A DNA stretch of 64,000 nt from Chitinophaga polysaccharea (GTDB lineage: Bacteria; Bacteroidota; Bacteroidia; Chitinophagales; Chitinophagaceae), in contig NZ_VIWO01000002.1 of NCBI RefSeq assembly GCF_007829335.1, positions 310,001-374,000 on the forward strand, written 5' to 3'. Below the pieces are notes generated by a model, which made no database searches, had not been told where the DNA came from, and saw only the letters and a list, made by a program, of their open reading frames with translations. Position 1 is the first letter of the stretch. Every line of letters begins with the position of its first letter. The translations under genes and the position numbers were made by a program. Shown here piece by piece: positions 43,901-51,916 of this stretch.

Positions 43901-46900
43901 TGCTGCATGCTACGATGGATACCAGTCTCGGGCAGTTTCGTGTACTGAGCCGGCAGGAAGGTACTTTACCTGGTTGGCAGCTGAGGGCAACGGGGAGATA
44001 TGTAAACGGAAATCTGCCGGTTACCGGTAAGCAGCTCGATTTACCTCACCTGCGTAGCAGGTGTACGGAGCATCTGACTGCAGCCGCATTATATGATAAA
44101 CTGGCGCATATAAAACTGGAGTATGGCCCATTGTTTCGTTGTGTGAAAGAAGTGGCCTATGCGCCAGGAATGGCATTAGCGGCTATTGAGGGACATCCTT
44201 CCTATGCGGCTAACCGCGAGGAATATTTCATTCATCCGGTGTTGCTGGATGCCTGTTTCCAGGTAATGGTAGTGGCCAGTCCACGGGAAGTGGTACCTGT
44301 TTCCATCCGTCGGCTCAACTGCTATCATGCAGTGGGCAATCGTTTCCTGTGTTATGCAACGATCACGTCTGTCACACCAACGGAAGTAGAGGGCGATTTG
44401 ACGATATGCCTGGAAGACGGTGCAGTGGCGATGCACATTGAAGGACTGAAATGCCAGCAGATGTTGAAACTGGCTGATGCTGATGAAGAGCCAGGAGTAG
44501 CAGATGATTTTTATCTGCCCGAATGGCAGGAGTATGTACTTCCTGCCACCAAGCAGGATATGCCGGCGCCGGTAGTGGTACTGGCGGCCGATAAGTCGAT
44601 GGGGCTTTCCGCAGCAACCGCCTTGTCGGCAAGGGGAGTGGCCGTAAGCCTTTTGTGCCAGGGTAATACCGGCCGGAAAGTGAGTGGTAGCCAATATGAA
44701 CTGGATTTCAGCAACGACGCCGATATGAAATGGGCATTGGAAGCAGCAGGGAGCTCTGGTATGCAGGTGATGTATATTCCCGGAAAACAGGAAGCTATAC
44801 CAGATGCTGAGCGATGCCTGCAGGAAGTAACGCCGTTGCTGCAATTAATGAAAAACTGGCCTGCCACCGGTACCCGGTCGCTGTACATTGTTACGCAACA
44901 GGCACATGTTATAGGAGACGACAACGCTACAGTGAACCTGGCTGCAGCGCCGGTATGGGGATTGGGAGGTGTGATTGCCAACGAATATCCACAATGCCGG
45001 GTACAGTTGATAGACCTGCCTGCCCAACATACCGACTGGTCATTGCTGGCAGCCGTGGTGGGACAGGAAGGATCAGAAACGGAAATGGCTATACGAGGTA
45101 CGCAGTTGTATGTAAGAAGATTACGCCGGAAGGCAGTTGCGGCGCCTGAAACACTGAAAGAAGCCGTTAACGTAAGCCAGCATCCTGTTGCGCTGAAAAT
45201 GGGGCAGAAAACGGCTCCGGGTGTACCCGCATTTGAAGAAGTATCAAGAGGGGTACCCGGTAATAAAGAGATAGAGATATTGGTATATAATACCGCGATT
45301 AATAATAAAGATTATCCCCGGATAGTCAATAAGGGGATGAATGGCCACCATTACCAGGTGGGAATAGAATGTGCCGGCGTGGTAATGTCGCTTGGCAAGG
45401 ATGTCATCGGTTTTCGTATAGGCGACCATGTGATAGGCATCTGTCCTTCGGGAGCTGTTAGGTCATATGCCATGCTACCGGATCATTTAACCATACAACT
45501 GCCGGCGGGAATACCGCACAGCGGCGCAGCGGCACTGATACCGTTTGTGGGCGCACTGCATGCACTCAAATATATTGCGCAGCTGGGAGCGGGCGATAAA
45601 ATACTGATTCCAAGGGCAACGGAGAGTGCAGGTATGGCGGCTATTCAATATGCCCGGATGGTAGGAGCTGAAATATTTGCCACGGCAGAGGGGGCACAGC
45701 AACAGGATCTGCTGAGAAACGCTGGTGTACAGCATGTGTTTGGGGCAGACGATATCGACGCTATAGCTGCTATCCTGGGCATCACCAACGGGTATGGTAT
45801 AGACGTGGTGTTCAGCATGTCGCACGGTGAAATGTTGTACCAGGGACTGGCCTTGTTAGCGCCTTATGGCAAATACCTGGATGTTAGCGGCGACCAAAGC
45901 GTCCAGAAGGTACTGCCTATGCAACATTTCTCCCGAAATCTGACCTTTGCTTCGGTGGATGCGGAACGCATTATCAATGAACGGCCTTTATTGGCAGCTA
46001 AATACCTGAAAGAGACCCGCGAATATATGGAAGCCGGTCATTTCACTGCTTTGCAGGTAAAAGAAATAGCCGCCTGGGAAATTGGCAACGTTGAAGCCAG
46101 AACAGCTGAACAGTCCTGGTCTGCCGATAAAACCGTGATTCGTTTTTACAATGAGGAAGTAGAGATCCCTGTAGCAGAAAATACCAGGTTGACCTTAAAG
46201 CCAGATGCAACTTACCTGGTTACCGGCGGTACCCGCGGCCTGGGCCTGGCGATAGCCCGCTGGATGGTGGCGCGTGGTGTAAGAAATGTAGTGCTGGTAA
46301 GCCGTTCCGGTGCGCAACTACAAAGCTCACAGGATGCTATCCGGGAAATGGAAGCTGCTGGCGCAGTAGTATGGGTGGTAGTAGCCGATATAGCAGACGG
46401 TAAGGCGGTACAAGCACTGATAACTAAGATACAAGCCCAGCTACCTCCATTGAAAGGCATTTTCCATGGCGCCATGGTACTGGACGACGGCTTCTTTGCA
46501 GATATGACACCTGACCGTTTTCGCAAGGTAATGACGCCTAAAATAGATGGCGCCGTGCACCTGCACAATGCAACGGCCACGGATACACTGGATTTCTTTG
46601 TATGTATATCCTCTGTTTCTACCTTAATCAGTAACCCCGGGCAAGCGAACTACATTGCTGCCAACGGCTTCCTCGATGCCTTTGCACATTACCGCCGTCA
46701 GAAAGGATGGCCGGCTACCACCATCAACCTCGGCGTGGTAGCAGGAACCGGGGTGGTGGCCCGTGATGAAAAATTACAGGCCATGTTGGAAGATGCGGGT
46801 ATCCATGGTTTGTCAACCCGGGAAATAATGGAAGGCATTACCATCATACTAAAAGAAAAACCAATACAGACAGGCTTCTTCAGCGTTGATTGGGAAACCT

Positions 46901-47298
46901 GGGCCAGCGGCAACCCCGTAGCAGGTCAGTTCTCCCTGTTCAAAGACCTGGTGGCAAAGAACCGGCAAGATACTGGCCCGGTGCAGCAACAGCAGGAGGT
47001 AGTGGCCGCATTGATGGGTATGAGCCGCGAGGAATGGGCCGGTTATATAGGAGGATTACTTGTAACAGAGTTATCGCAGATCCTTAAAATGGACGCCGGA
47101 AAAATTGACCGCGATAAAGGTATTAACCTGCTGGGTATTGATTCAGTAATGGTGGTAGAATTGATTGGCGCCGTAAAACGAAACCTCGGCATCGTGATGC
47201 TGCCCATGGAATTTTTGACAGGCCCGTCAGTGACGGTATTAGCAGAGGTAATGCTGAAGAGACTACCATTACCTGCTGAAGAAATGGTCAGCGAATAA
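40960..47298 (+). CDS. Type I polyketide synthase, reducing module KS-AT-DH-ER-KR-ACP
   Basis: The 2112-residue enzyme adds and reduces one malonate-type unit. KS (about 10-440): Cys near 178 in DTACSSSLVA, EAHGTGTQAGDP and KTNIGHLEAGSG. AT (540-850): GHSVGE near 629, with VPYHSP in place of the malonyl HAFH or methylmalonyl YASH motif, so its substrate is not assigned. DH (910-1190): HIVHGKIIFP near 928 and LLDACFQ, so it looks active. A structural region follows, then ER (1410-1725), whose cofactor loop reads PRATESAGMAA instead of a GGVG-type loop. KR (1740-1930): TGGTRGLG, LDD (B-type stereochemistry) and QANYIAAN. ACP: GIDSVM near 2057. No loading domain or thioesterase is present. It is the first synthase gene of the operon, with 41 bp to the next. 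Confidence 0.92.
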   Translation: MMKNESNNPIAIVGIGCRLPGGASSAPKFWDMLMNKTDAIVEIPRERWDNRRFCSQSDQAHNKIRSFHGGFLREKIDEFDPFFFGISPREAETLDPQQRLLLEVSYEAMEDAGITLPQVKGSNTGVFVGGFTYDFGLLQLEKDNRALINSTTATGIMLTMLSNKLSYWYDFKGPSFTIDTACSSSLVATHVACQNIWAGECDMAMVGGVNVVLKPVMSMVMSAGKFLSKHGRCKAFDEEAAGYVRGEGAGVVLLKPYDKAVADGNKIYALIRATGINQDGKTGGITVPNGLSQKALIRKVLHKSGIHVNQVHYVEAHGTGTQAGDPVEFNAINDILKEEGYSNGKCLIGSVKTNIGHLEAGSGVAGLIKATLCLQHKTAPPNLHFNKPNPGLNYEESLLRIPVQPEPLPAGEPSFALVNSFGYGGTNAHVVLEEYRMPAADSTTTATAATAAPMIFPLSAHDTGALKQLAQSYLALLERNEVSAADLLYSAAHRRTHHKHRLAVVAQRKEDLKEKLLAFHHNNLGKQIVTNTAGTEKGKTVFVYTGMGPQWWKMGRELMAYEPVFRQSLEDCDAIFRRIASWSVLEEMQKDEATSRIKETQVAQPANFFIQVALTALLAHFGVKPDAVVGHSVGEVASAYISGALSLEEAILVSYHRSRLQQLIAGKGRMLAVSIPAATAENMIAQYPDISIAAINSPDSVTLSGDETGLLALADQFELKGIFCRMLEVEVPYHSPLMNEIHEELLESLRGLQPATTHIPLYSTVTGNLIEGTAIDAHYWWLNVRNPVSFAPAIDVLSANEFDCFMEIGPHPVLKTAITECLQARSRKGTLVHFMNRKEREQLHFYNGLATLYTLGHSVNWELLAPRAAFVPLPVYPWQKVRYWNESGISAEDRSGLEGNVFLYNRLPAAQPMYEVELNTLFFPFLRDHIVHGKIIFPGAGYITAAMAMYSNEPGNAGKGMILEDIAFHQLLLIDDRQVQLLHATMDTSLGQFRVLSRQEGTLPGWQLRATGRYVNGNLPVTGKQLDLPHLRSRCTEHLTAAALYDKLAHIKLEYGPLFRCVKEVAYAPGMALAAIEGHPSYAANREEYFIHPVLLDACFQVMVVASPREVVPVSIRRLNCYHAVGNRFLCYATITSVTPTEVEGDLTICLEDGAVAMHIEGLKCQQMLKLADADEEPGVADDFYLPEWQEYVLPATKQDMPAPVVVLAADKSMGLSAATALSARGVAVSLLCQGNTGRKVSGSQYELDFSNDADMKWALEAAGSSGMQVMYIPGKQEAIPDAERCLQEVTPLLQLMKNWPATGTRSLYIVTQQAHVIGDDNATVNLAAAPVWGLGGVIANEYPQCRVQLIDLPAQHTDWSLLAAVVGQEGSETEMAIRGTQLYVRRLRRKAVAAPETLKEAVNVSQHPVALKMGQKTAPGVPAFEEVSRGVPGNKEIEILVYNTAINNKDYPRIVNKGMNGHHYQVGIECAGVVMSLGKDVIGFRIGDHVIGICPSGAVRSYAMLPDHLTIQLPAGIPHSGAAALIPFVGALHALKYIAQLGAGDKILIPRATESAGMAAIQYARMVGAEIFATAEGAQQQDLLRNAGVQHVFGADDIDAIAAILGITNGYGIDVVFSMSHGEMLYQGLALLAPYGKYLDVSGDQSVQKVLPMQHFSRNLTFASVDAERIINERPLLAAKYLKETREYMEAGHFTALQVKEIAAWEIGNVEARTAEQSWSADKTVIRFYNEEVEIPVAENTRLTLKPDATYLVTGGTRGLGLAIARWMVARGVRNVVLVSRSGAQLQSSQDAIREMEAAGAVVWVVVADIADGKAVQALITKIQAQLPPLKGIFHGAMVLDDGFFADMTPDRFRKVMTPKIDGAVHLHNATATDTLDFFVCISSVSTLISNPGQANYIAANGFLDAFAHYRRQKGWPATTINLGVVAGTGVVARDEKLQAMLEDAGIHGLSTREIMEGITIILKEKPIQTGFFSVDWETWASGNPVAGQFSLFKDLVAKNRQDTGPVQQQQEVVAALMGMSREEWAGYIGGLLVTELSQILKMDAGKIDRDKGINLLGIDSVMVVELIGAVKRNLGIVMLPMEFLTGPSVTVLAEVMLKRLPLPAEEMVSE

Positions 47299-47339
47299 AA
47301 ATTGTTTTCCGCCATATAGCGTGCCTAATATACTCTTCT

Positions 47340-50300
47340 ATGTCATCATCCCTACAACATAGCCTGGAACATAGTTTCACCGCATATGCCCGGCACACAG
47401 CGATTCTTGCCGGTAGCACTGCCGTCAGTTACGAACAACTGTCGCGCACTGCCGCCAATATTGCTGCGGGCCTTGCGCAACAGGAGATTCCTGCGCTTAC
47501 TTTTATTGGCGTTACTGCTACCAGCAGGATCGACTACATCTATGCCTTTACCGGCATACTCAAAGGGCGCTATGTATACGTGCCTATTGACCCGCGGTTG
47601 CCCGTTTTACGGGTGCAGCAGATGGTCAGCAAACTGAAGATCAGGCACCTCGTGGCAGATCGTACGGCCCTGGATACGATTTACCAGGATAGGGCGGCCT
47701 TCAGAGAAATCTGTTTTCATGAGCTGGACACACTGAAAATCAGCGCTGCATCAGCAATGCCGAATCCGGTCTTCAGCGAAGATGATCCGGCCTATGTATA
47801 CTTTACCTCCGGTTCTACCGGCGAGGCCAAGGCCGTACTGGGCAGAAATGGCAGCCTGCTGCATTTCATTCAATGGGAACTTCAAAATTTTCATATAGAC
47901 CATACCGTTAGGGTCAGTCAATTTGTACATCCCGGTTTTGACGCCTGGATGAGAGACATCCTGGTGCCCTTGTTTGCCGGCGGCACTATCTGCATACATC
48001 CGTCTATTGACAGTGGCGTATATGAACAGGAATTGACGGCCTGGCTTAATGATACGGGTATTGGCTTGATTCACTGCGTGCCTAGTTTCTTCAGGCTGGT
48101 TAATCACAGTCGGCTGCAATCATCCGATTATCCGGCATTGCGATATGTATTGTTATCTGGCGAACATATGGCGCCTCAGTACCTGGAAAACTGGTATCGC
48201 CTTTTTGGAAACAGGATACAGCTGGTGAACCTGTATGGTACCACCGAAACCACGCTGATCCGGACCTGGTACCCGATACAACCGGAAGACGTACAACGGT
48301 CACGTATTCCGGCGGGCAAGCCAATAGCCGATACGGAAATATTATTGCTGGACGCGCAGGGACAGGCTTGTGAAGCGGGTGCTACAGGAGAAATATATAT
48401 CAGCACCCCTTACATGACTTACGGTTACTACAGTGATGAACAGCAACAGCAGGAGCGATTTTTGCCGCATCCGTTCGACGCTGGTAAGCCATGGGCGTAT
48501 CGCACAGGCGATTTGGGAAGATGGCTGCCAGATGGGAATCTGGATATCCTGGGGCGAAAAGATAAGCAGGTGAAGATCCGTGGAATAAGGGTGAATTTGC
48601 AGGAGATAGAAAATGCTATGCTCCGGCACCCCGATGTAAAAGAAGTGGTGGTAATGGCCCCTGAAATGGCGCCGGGCGAACAAAGTTTGCAGGCGTACTA
48701 TGTGCCAGGCAGGGAACTGCTGCCCGAATCATTGCGTACGTTCCTGCAATCAGTACTGCCACCGTACCTGGTGCCGGGGTCATTGATGTCCTTGTCACAT
48801 TTCCCGCTGCTACCTAATGGAAAGATAAATCTGAACGCGTTGCCCGCGCCGGAATCGACTACCCCGGAAGGATCCGAAGCCCCCGGAAACCACGTGGAAG
48901 AAGTACTCAGAAAAATATGGGCAGAGCTGTTACATCTCTCCCCGGAGAAAATAAGTACAGACATTAATTTTTTCCAGCTGGGAGGCAACTCTATACAGGT
49001 ATTGCAATTCCTTTCCCGTGCATTGGAAATGACCGGTTACCGGATACCGTTGGAGAAATTTCTCCGGATGCCGACCATCCGCGCCTGTGCAGGTATGATG
49101 GCGCCGGAAATTTTAAATGGAGAAGATACGCTCAGACCAGCTCCCGCAAAAAGCGGGTATGTGCTGACGGAGAACCAGGAGCATATCTTTTTTGATTGCT
49201 ACAAACATCCCTCTTCTACTGCCTACAATATGATCAGTATTGTGGATATAGTGGGCGAGATATCGGGAGAAGAGATAACTACACTCTTACAAAAGCTGAT
49301 TGCGCGCCACGAAATGTTCCGCACTTCTTTTCATATAGCCGACAACGGTAGTGCCTACCAGGTAGTGCATCCGGAGGTAACCTTTGCGGTGGTGGAGGAG
49401 CAGGTGGAAGATGATAAGTTGCAGCAGGCAATCCGCGCCTGTATCAAACCATTTGAACTGGATAAGGCCCCGCTGATCAGGGCTTTTATGATCAGGGCCG
49501 GTAGGGATAAATCGGTGTTGCTGCTGGATATTCATCATCTGTTGACAGACGCCGTGTCTATGCGGATCATGGAGAGGGAACTGAAACAGATTTATCGTGG
49601 TGTCCCATTGACCCCGTTGACACTGCATTATAAAGATTATGCTGAATGGCTGCATCAGCCGGTGCAGCAGCAGCTGTTGCAGGAGCAGCAGCGCTACTGG
49701 CTGCATCAGTACCAGGCATTGCCGGCGCCACTAGCATTGCCAATGGATGAAGAAAGGCCGGCGGCCAAGAGCTACGAAGGAGCCATCTATCGCTTTGAAT
49801 GCGATGCTGTATTTGCAGAGAAGCTGAACAGCTTTGCGCGGACACAACAGGTGACCCTGTTTACCTTGCTGCTCACCTGTTATTATATCCTGTTGCAGAA
49901 ATTGGGAGCTACCAGCGACATTGTAGTCGGTATTCCCGCCGCCAGGCGTAGCCATCCGGCTACCGGGAGCATGATGGGGCTATTTGTGGGAGAGCTGGCG
50001 TTACGGGTATCATCCAGCCCCGACCAGGATTTTCGTACGTTCCTGCACGTTGTACATACCACATTGATAGATGCTTACAAGCACCAGGATTTTCAGTACC
50101 GGCAGCTGTTGCAGCAATTAGATCTGCCTCCGGCAGCTCCCCGTAATCCGCTGTTTGATGTGTGGTTTGCCTTTCAGCAGGTAGATCAGTCGGAAGTGGT
50201 GTTGTCAGAGCAACTGAAATTTGTAAAACATATCAATAATAATACGGTAGCACTCTTTGATCTGCTGCTGCGGGGTTATGAAATAGATGGGCAGATTGAG

Positions 50301-50450
50301 TTCCGGTTTGAATATTACAGGAAGATATTCCGGGAAGAACGGATAGCACTGTTTGCCGGCTACTACCTGGATATCCTCGAACAGGTACTGGCAAACGACC
50401 GGGTGAGCCTGCACCAGATACGTTTACAGGGCCAGGAAAACATGGTCTGA
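47340..50450 (+). CDS. Non-ribosomal peptide synthetase, A-PCP-C
   Basis: The 1036-residue protein activates one amino acid and ends in a condensation domain. A domain (about 10-510): YFTSGSTGEAKAV near 153 departs from the usual TGxPKG loop; NLYGTTETT, YRTGDLGRW and the catalytic LPNGKINLNAL lysine are present. My hand alignment to the PheA pocket gives D-A-R-H-L-S-L-L-I-K, which I do not recognise. PCP: LGGNSIQ near 547. C (about 600-1030): HHLLTDA near 730, the usual HHxxxDG with Gly to Ala. The protein stops at the C domain, so the acceptor amino acid must sit on another polypeptide that begins with an A domain; the last gene of the window fits. The gene is preceded by 41 bp and followed by 23 bp. 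Confidence 0.9.
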   Translation: MSSSLQHSLEHSFTAYARHTAILAGSTAVSYEQLSRTAANIAAGLAQQEIPALTFIGVTATSRIDYIYAFTGILKGRYVYVPIDPRLPVLRVQQMVSKLKIRHLVADRTALDTIYQDRAAFREICFHELDTLKISAASAMPNPVFSEDDPAYVYFTSGSTGEAKAVLGRNGSLLHFIQWELQNFHIDHTVRVSQFVHPGFDAWMRDILVPLFAGGTICIHPSIDSGVYEQELTAWLNDTGIGLIHCVPSFFRLVNHSRLQSSDYPALRYVLLSGEHMAPQYLENWYRLFGNRIQLVNLYGTTETTLIRTWYPIQPEDVQRSRIPAGKPIADTEILLLDAQGQACEAGATGEIYISTPYMTYGYYSDEQQQQERFLPHPFDAGKPWAYRTGDLGRWLPDGNLDILGRKDKQVKIRGIRVNLQEIENAMLRHPDVKEVVVMAPEMAPGEQSLQAYYVPGRELLPESLRTFLQSVLPPYLVPGSLMSLSHFPLLPNGKINLNALPAPESTTPEGSEAPGNHVEEVLRKIWAELLHLSPEKISTDINFFQLGGNSIQVLQFLSRALEMTGYRIPLEKFLRMPTIRACAGMMAPEILNGEDTLRPAPAKSGYVLTENQEHIFFDCYKHPSSTAYNMISIVDIVGEISGEEITTLLQKLIARHEMFRTSFHIADNGSAYQVVHPEVTFAVVEEQVEDDKLQQAIRACIKPFELDKAPLIRAFMIRAGRDKSVLLLDIHHLLTDAVSMRIMERELKQIYRGVPLTPLTLHYKDYAEWLHQPVQQQLLQEQQRYWLHQYQALPAPLALPMDEERPAAKSYEGAIYRFECDAVFAEKLNSFARTQQVTLFTLLLTCYYILLQKLGATSDIVVGIPAARRSHPATGSMMGLFVGELALRVSSSPDQDFRTFLHVVHTTLIDAYKHQDFQYRQLLQQLDLPPAAPRNPLFDVWFAFQQVDQSEVVLSEQLKFVKHINNNTVALFDLLLRGYEIDGQIEFRFEYYRKIFREERIALFAGYYLDILEQVLANDRVSLHQIRLQGQENMV

Positions 50451-50473
50451 AGCACAATATCTACCGATCCCAC

Positions 50474-51901
50474 ATGCTTAAATCTATTATTGATATGAAA
50501 TCAATAGAAGCGCTGCTTCACAAAATTATGCAGGCCTACGAATTGCCCGGTATGGCGGTTGGTATTATGGAAGGAGGAGAGGTAACGTACCAGCAACATT
50601 TTGGTGTCAGCAATATCAGTACCGGCGCCGGTCTTACCCATGAATCCGTTTTTCAGCTGGGATCCCTGTCGAAAGTATTTGTGGCTACTGCTATCATGCA
50701 ATTGGCTGAACAGGGCAAGATAGCGCTGGACGAAAAACTGGTGACTTATCTGCCCTATCTGAAAACAACAGATACGCGTTACAGCAGGATTACTATCCGG
50801 CAAATATTATCGCATACCTCGGGTATTCCTGATGTCCGGAACTTTGAATGGAATAAACCACAATACGACGACGGTGCGGCGCGCCGCTATATAGATACGC
50901 TGGAACATCTTCCGCTGCTCGACGAGCCAGGCGTACTTTATCACTATAGCAACCGTGCCTACAATGTGCTGGCAGATGTAATCCATGTTTGTTCCGGTAT
51001 GTTGTTCGAAACATATATGCGCCGGCATTTTTTTGAACCACTGGAAATGCCGCATAGCACTTTTACCGTAACAGATGTGCCGGAACGTTTGCTGGTAAGT
51101 CCGCATACCCTGGCAAAAAATTTCGTAAGCAAGGTACGTAAGGTATACCCCTACAATCGTATCCATGCACCCAGCTCCACGCTCTATTCCAACGTACCGG
51201 ATATGATGCATTGGATGAAGGCCAATCTTGATAACGGCGTGTGGAAAGACAAGGCCCTGTTACAGGAAGATAATTATCGCCGGTTAATGCAACCGGAGGT
51301 TGAAACGGAGCAGGATACTTATATGTGCCTGGCCTGGAAGCTGGTGAAGCGTAATGGCTATACCATGGCGGTATCGCTGGGAGGGGAGCCCGGGTTCCGC
51401 GCTTTTATGATCCTGTTGCCGGAAAAGAAAACCGGAGTATTTGTTTGTATTAACTCTGATAATTTTTCGGCAGAACAGGTGGCTATCCCGGTACTGCTGA
51501 TGAAGTTGGGCTACGAGGTAGATCCACCTAAAACCCCTATACATCTGCCACTCGGCAGAACGCTGATGCAAAGCGGGTTTGATGCCGCGGTGCAGGCCTA
51601 TCATTACCTGAAGAAAGAAGCCCCCGGCGCCTACGACTTCCAGGATACGCACCTGATTGCCCTGGGATTTAAGTTGCTGTACCGGGCACGTAAATGCCAG
51701 GATGCACAGAAAATCTTCCGCCTTTGTGTAATGGACTATCCCGATTCCTGGGAGGCCTGGTACGGGCTGGGAGAGTCACAGTCCTGGGCAGATGAAACCG
51801 AAGGCGCTATCAGCAGTTACCAACGTACCCTGGAGCTGAATCCGTCTTATGATAAGGCGGTACAGGCACTCCGCAAATTAATGGAATTCAAAAACGCATA
51901 A
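50474..51901 (+). CDS. Beta-lactamase-fold serine hydrolase fused to TPR-like helices, candidate stand-alone offloading enzyme
   Basis: The 475-residue protein lacks a signal peptide or membrane segment, so it should work in the cytoplasm beside the synthases. The class C fold is clear: Ser64-L-S-Lys67 in LGSLSKVF, Tyr158-S-Asn160 in YHYSNRAYN, and a third region SLGGEPGFRAF in which the usual His of HxG is Ser. From about residue 365 the C-terminus is helical and ends in TPR-like units (EAWYGLGESQSWADETEGA). Beta-lactamase-fold enzymes in such clusters act as PBP-type thioesterases (SurE group, which cyclise and release peptides in trans), as LovD-like acyltransferases, or as prodrug peptidases. 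The last are exported, which this one is not. As no thioesterase domain is visible in the window, trans offloading is my leading inference. The gene sits 23 and 15 bp from its neighbours. Confidence 0.8.
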   Translation: MLKSIIDMKSIEALLHKIMQAYELPGMAVGIMEGGEVTYQQHFGVSNISTGAGLTHESVFQLGSLSKVFVATAIMQLAEQGKIALDEKLVTYLPYLKTTDTRYSRITIRQILSHTSGIPDVRNFEWNKPQYDDGAARRYIDTLEHLPLLDEPGVLYHYSNRAYNVLADVIHVCSGMLFETYMRRHFFEPLEMPHSTFTVTDVPERLLVSPHTLAKNFVSKVRKVYPYNRIHAPSSTLYSNVPDMMHWMKANLDNGVWKDKALLQEDNYRRLMQPEVETEQDTYMCLAWKLVKRNGYTMAVSLGGEPGFRAFMILLPEKKTGVFVCINSDNFSAEQVAIPVLLMKLGYEVDPPKTPIHLPLGRTLMQSGFDAAVQAYHYLKKEAPGAYDFQDTHLIALGFKLLYRARKCQDAQKIFRLCVMDYPDSWEAWYGLGESQSWADETEGAISSYQRTLELNPSYDKAVQALRKLMEFKNA

Positions 51902-51916
51902 CGTTACTATCGATAT

